Shown: piece by piece, positions 60,257 through 64,000 of the stretch
Numbering within the stretch: the first letter of the stretch is position 1
Layout of the letters: the number at the start of each line of letters is the position of its first letter
From: Rhyzopertha dominica
Lineage: Eukaryota; Arthropoda; Insecta; Coleoptera; Bostrichidae
Assembly: GCA_025024175.1 (NCBI GenBank)
Contig: QCXZ01000001.1
Span: 14,942,001-15,006,000, forward strand
Length of the DNA: 64,000 nucleotides
Direction of reading: 5' to 3'
The notes under the pieces: generated by a model
Database searches by the model: none
What the model saw: the letters and a program-made list of their open reading frames with translations, nothing else
Told to the model about the DNA's origin: nothing
Made by a program: the position numbers and the translations under genes

Positions 60257-60730
60257 TAGTTTATTATTTGGTTTGATGTGTTGTGAGTTTCTGGTTGCAT
60301 TGCGAACATTATATTATTATGATGTGAAGAGGATCAGGCAACCCGACCGACAAAGTTCGTGCGGTTGCCTAACGTCATGTTCTGATATGGTCTCGATTGC
60401 TCGGGAAAAGTTTCATACTAGCTTTGAATATAGAATGTATTCTATATTCAAAGATACTAGACAGGGCGGCTCTGGAAGCATTCGAGCTTATTCGACGATC
60501 GGTATTTAAGCGCGACAAAAAGCGCTAGGAGGAAGTTTATTAGAAAAGCGGTTATGCAAGCGAAGGACAAGCGATCAAGGTGATGATAATGAGTGTAGTG
60601 ATGTGCTGTGTTTACAGTTATAATAGTGGCAAATTTAACTAGTGTTTGTATATAGTATATTTCGGTACTTATGTGCAAATAAAGGAAGTTACGTTAATGA
60701 TCCGCAATTTTCGAACCCGTACACGTAACA
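60257..60730 (+). mobile_element. LTR-like segment (possible solo LTR)
   Basis: The segment starts TGTAG or TGTTGTG and ends CGTAACA, matching the TG..CA rule. It contains a TATA-like GGTATTTAAGCG (about 60502) and AATAAA about 180 bp later (about 60677), the layout of a retrotransposon LTR. It is GC-richer than its surroundings and includes a perfect 32-bp palindrome at 60422-60453. No target duplication and no second copy are visible in the window, so the boundaries and even the class are tentative. Confidence 0.4.
60422..60453. repeat. perfect 32-bp palindrome
   Basis: CTTTGAATATAGAAT, then GT, then ATTCTATATTCAAAG: two 15-base arms around a 2-base centre, fully complementary. Confidence 0.95.
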
Positions 60731-62355
60731 ATATTTATATAGAAATGTTTCACAAAATACAATGCAAGTAGCTTATATAGAAAAAAATTAGTCACTTTGG
60801 TTTTTTATGTATCTTTTTATATACATATCATATCTACTCATCTTCGCTATCAGAATCGCCCACCGTGATACTGATAGGATAAAAGTCATCAATAATTATT
60901 TGCTACCATTATAAGAGTTTTCTTCTGTGTGATTTACATCTTTTGTTACTTGGCTAAGAGTTTCCTGCCATTTACTTAAAAATTAATATCTCTTTTTCAA
61001 TTTGTTCCTTCAATTTTTTTGTCATAATTTAATTTTATTATTTCACACACTATTTCAATTGGATTTAGATTAAAAAGATGCGGTAGGCTCAAAACTTAAT
61101 GGCCATGCAGATTAAAATTGAAACATATTTGAACCCTTGAACGGTATCATATAGGGAAATGTTGTTAAATTTGATGATGATACTAAACTCCACCATATTT
61201 NTTTTAATGCCCCGCATCTATTGAAGGTAGGGATTATATCGTTAAAAGAAACAATTAAAAAATTATTTATCTATTACTGCTGCTACAAACAAGGGTTCGC
61301 CCTCTACCTACATAGCGCAGGTGATACAAGTAGATTTTAGTTCTACACATTTTGGTTCTACATAATTGTTAGGTGACAATATATGTGATCAATATAACGT
61401 AGGTAATTAACACAAATACTTACACTAGCCACAGGTGAAAAGATTACCTACCTAGCCCGCGATGTGTTAAGAACTACATTTAAATAAGTGAGTCCTACTT
61501 ACTTATCTACAGGGAGCAGTTTTCATAAATTGCGCCAGCAGAAGACCAATAACGTAAATAACTCCAAGGGTGGTCTGAATATTTGCATAAATTCAATAAG
61601 TGTATTTTTATCCTAATGAATCCCTTTGTGCCTGACTTTATGTTCTAATAAATTTGCTAAGGATCATTCATTTTCAAATTAGCATAGATCCCTTTGGAGT
61701 ATGTATCATAGGTACCTTGTGGCGGTGTCGAAATGTTAAGCAGAGCAAAACTTTTACTGCTTAGCCAAGTCATGAAACTTATAATTTGTGTCTAGTTCTA
61801 GATCAAAATATTTCTAACCAATGTCAACTGTCAATAAGTTGATTGTTTTGCAATTGTGAATTAATAAATGAATATGTTATGTCAAATTGTAAGTCTTGCT
61901 ATGGCCACGAAATTTCTTTTTGTCATAAATTGTGTGAGCCTTAAATTACATTGTCCAGTCGTTCCGCAATGATGAATTTCTGGTTATGTTCTCGTCATAT
62001 GTACGTACTATGCAAGTGGAAATTTCGTTGCACCAGCAATATAAATACCATAGAAACGCTCAATCGTACTAACACGTGANAAGGTGTTTAAATTTAAAAT
62101 AATTATAGTCAACAATGACATGGTCTCCATAAATATATTTGGCGTTAAACACAAGGCAAAAACAGCAGCTTTGTGCCGACATTTGAACAATGTTTTGTGT
62201 AGGTATATTTAGGATTGAGTTTAAAATATTGTTACACGTACGAATTCGAAAAATGCGGATTTCTAACTTAACTTCTTTTATTGAAACACCCATACTTACA
62301 CTACTCAAAGAAAACTAATTCAATACTAAAATTTAAAACACTAAACTACACTCAC
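60731..62355. other. intergenic, no gene recognised
   Basis: AT-rich. On the minus-strand reading, any following exon of the candidate gene at 62356-62599 would have to lie in this stretch or beyond it to the left; none was recognised. Confidence 0.35.
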
Positions 62356-62599
62356 TGACATCCATACACCCGGTTCGCTTTTGTTCGCTTGCATCGCCGC
62401 CTTTCATAACAACTTCTCGCCCGTGCGTCCACAGACAGTCTGGAAGCATCTTCGAGAACATCCGATCACGCGAACGTCGGCCAGGTTGCCCAATCTGTAG
62501 GCGCTGGCTTGACCACATCGTGGCATCGTAACAGTATACACTTGAACAACAATCAAAATAAATACTTAAAAGAAGTAAGAATTTAGATGGCAATGCCAT
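62356..62599 (-). CDS. candidate first exon of a secreted protein (unidentified)
   Basis: An 81-codon frame from ATG 62597-62599 ends at a consensus donor (GTCA|GTGAGT, phase 1). The first 23 residues look like a signal peptide (MALPSKFLLLLSIYFDCCSS, then VYC). The next 58 are basic and Cys-containing (SQRLQIGQPGRRSRDRMFSK, LPDCLWTHGREV). The exon is distinctly GC-richer than its flanks, as the other real exons are. I do not recognise the family and found no second exon, so the evidence is composition, signal sequence and splice donor only. It could be a first exon whose partners are far to the left, or chance. Confidence 0.4.
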
Positions 62600-62713
62600 C
62601 TGGCAGCATTATACTGACATGATGACAAAGCCACCTAGCTGCCTTGACGGGTACTACTTCCTAAATTCTTACTTGCATCATACCCTTTCTTTGGTATATA
62701 GCCAAAACAAGTT

Positions 62714-62817
62714 CTATGCCGTGCTGTCTGCACTAGACCTAAACTGCACTGATGAGCTATAATGATAGCGAAATAGATCTATCTGCAGTTGGTTGCGGTG
62801 CAGACAGCACAGCATAG
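62714..62817. repeat. foldback repeat with 20-bp arms
   Basis: CTATGCCGTGCTGTCTGCAC (62714-62733) and GTGCAGACAGCACAGCATAG (62798-62817) are complementary with one mismatch across a 64-bp loop. Probably the core of a small MITE. Confidence 0.8.
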
Positions 62818-62999
62818 GCATGCATTTTAACTTAAAGATGTGTTTATAAAGCTTTGCTACATGATTATTAAAGCTTGGATTGCAGCCAAACAAAGTAGCT
62901 ATATTTAAGCTTCTAACACAGTTTTCTAAAATTTTACATTTTTGTATCAAATAATGTCACAGTATGTAAAGATTCAAATCGTAACAAGTTAGAACCTAC

Positions 63000-63480
63000 A
63001 CGCATACCAACAGTCTCGGTCGGGGTTAATAAGATACTGTTCTGGTTAGGTCATGTATTCATTCAAACGCTTTAAATCGTCGTTTAATTCATAACAGCAA
63101 TGTTTAAATAATTTGGAAAACTTTATCTGTAGGTCTGCCTATCACTTGCATTTCGTTGAACTGCAAGATTGCAAATGATAGGGGCCCAAGTTTGCTGTCC
63201 TGCAAAACTCCTTTTATTGCCTACTCTCCTATAATTCTTTTAAACCACTAGACTATAGTACTTGAGAAACCACACTACAGAAGCTTGGCAACCAGCGGTC
63301 TGTGTGGTTTATAACATCGGATGCTTTGCTATAATCGAGTAGGATTGGAAGAATTAGCTATAAAAAGTGTTTTATAGAAAGGGAACTTTTAGAGAAAAGA
63401 TTATCTGGAGGTCTGTCCGCTATTAGAGCATTTGTTTATTGATAAGTATCTAAAAAATCAGTTCGCAAGTTTAGTAGTCG
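63000..63480 (-). mobile_element. strongly decayed LINE reverse transcriptase fragment
   Basis: The minus strand contains 'GVLQDSKLGPLSFAILQFNE' (about 63155-63215), matching the G-V-P-Q-G-S-N-L-G-P-L-L-F block. Downstream, 'ELNDDLKRLNEYM' (about 63050-63090) matches the segment that follows the active site. Heavily interrupted. Confidence 0.65.
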
Positions 63481-64000
63481 CCACTACTTTTTATATCTTA
63501 TTTTCACGTTAAACAATTTCGTATTCGGAATTTTACTACTTTAGCAGTTAAGATGCAGCTGTCCCTAACTGCTGCACCACAAGCACACGGCAACAATCGC
63601 ATAAACCACTTAGTATTGTTCGTACTGTCTAACCGCATGTATAGATTTGTAACGACCGTTTCAAAACGTAAGAATAACCTCTTAACCACGACCCCCTCTA
63701 ATATCACGAGTGGCTATTATAATATCTATATTAAAATTGTGACAAATTTATTGTATTTGCGGGAACGAGGGCTAACAATAATGCTATCTCGTGTTCATCT
63801 GTTCTTCAAATGGGATCACATGAAAGTCAGTTTTGCTCAAAATCGATTGCAACGTTGAGATTCTGTAGACTGATAAGTCGTTTACAAGAGGGTATTGTCT
63901 GTTCAGTTGTGTACCCCTAAACGAATTCTTTTGTTACCTTTGCTAAGGACCAAATAGGATTATAATTGCGGGAATATATGTAATTTATAGGTGGTCAATG
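63481..64000. other. right-edge sequence, nothing assigned
   Basis: A 101-codon plus frame (63553-63858) overlaps a 67-codon minus frame. Neither shows a family motif or splice context. Confidence 0.3.

Noticed and set aside
60273..60509. 78-codon plus ORF
   Set aside because: Lies inside the LTR-like block and crosses its perfect palindrome; it does not look like a protein.
63553..63858. 101-codon plus ORF at the right edge
   Set aside because: No motif, overlapping open frame on the other strand, next to a decayed LINE.
1..64000. CRISPR arrays, operons, bacterial promoters, tRNA or rRNA genes
   Set aside because: The sequence is eukaryotic. No spaced direct repeats of CRISPR type and no tRNA or rRNA signatures were seen by eye; tRNAscan would be needed to exclude degenerate tRNA genes.

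Overview
The window looks like nuclear DNA of an insect. It is AT-rich, genes are split by introns of 1 to 8 kb with standard GT/AG borders, and most of the length is old, decayed transposon sequence. Two gene families are identifiable: insect alpha-tocopherol-transfer-protein-like CRAL-TRIO proteins and the eukaryotic meiotic enzyme SPO11. The many 'taggtacctac'-type words would fit Lepidoptera or aphids, but I cannot fix the order. Isolated N bases scattered through the window look like unresolved heterozygous positions.

Left part (1-29000). After a dead LINE reverse transcriptase and two short inverted-repeat elements comes the first coding exon (4620-4800, minus) of a CRAL-TRIO gene whose remaining exons lie off the left edge. 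A complete second CRAL-TRIO gene occupies 19585-28099 on the minus strand (four coding exons, 287 residues). The two genes are same-strand neighbours and share an ELRETPE motif, so this is a small tandem family of lipid-carrier genes. Between and inside them sit hAT-type elements with 8-bp target duplications and two Penelope-like palindromic elements. One of these (8120-8407) has perfect 99-bp arms, each carrying a complete hammerhead ribozyme motif.

Middle part (29000-44000). I see no convincing gene here. It holds a TA-flanked MITE, a decayed Tc1/mariner-like transposase, a diverged local duplication and a hAT-like MITE with a duplicated end.

Right-centre (44000-55000). A two-exon plus-strand gene of unknown function (270 residues) lies at 44114-44993. 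Beyond it, on the minus strand, is a SPO11 gene reconstructed from six exons (48231-54859, about 723 residues). Its catalytic core (tyrosine, Toprim acidic residues) is intact. Unusually, it is preceded by a roughly 370-residue Ser/Lys-rich N-terminal extension encoded by one exon and containing a tandem duplication of about 100 residues. An intron of this gene contains a further hammerhead-bearing Penelope-like fragment and a coding-like remnant.

Right edge (55000-64000). Mostly remnants: two more minus-strand LINE reverse transcriptases, MITEs, an LTR-like segment, an unidentified broken gene fragment, and one candidate first exon of a secreted protein (62356-62599, minus).
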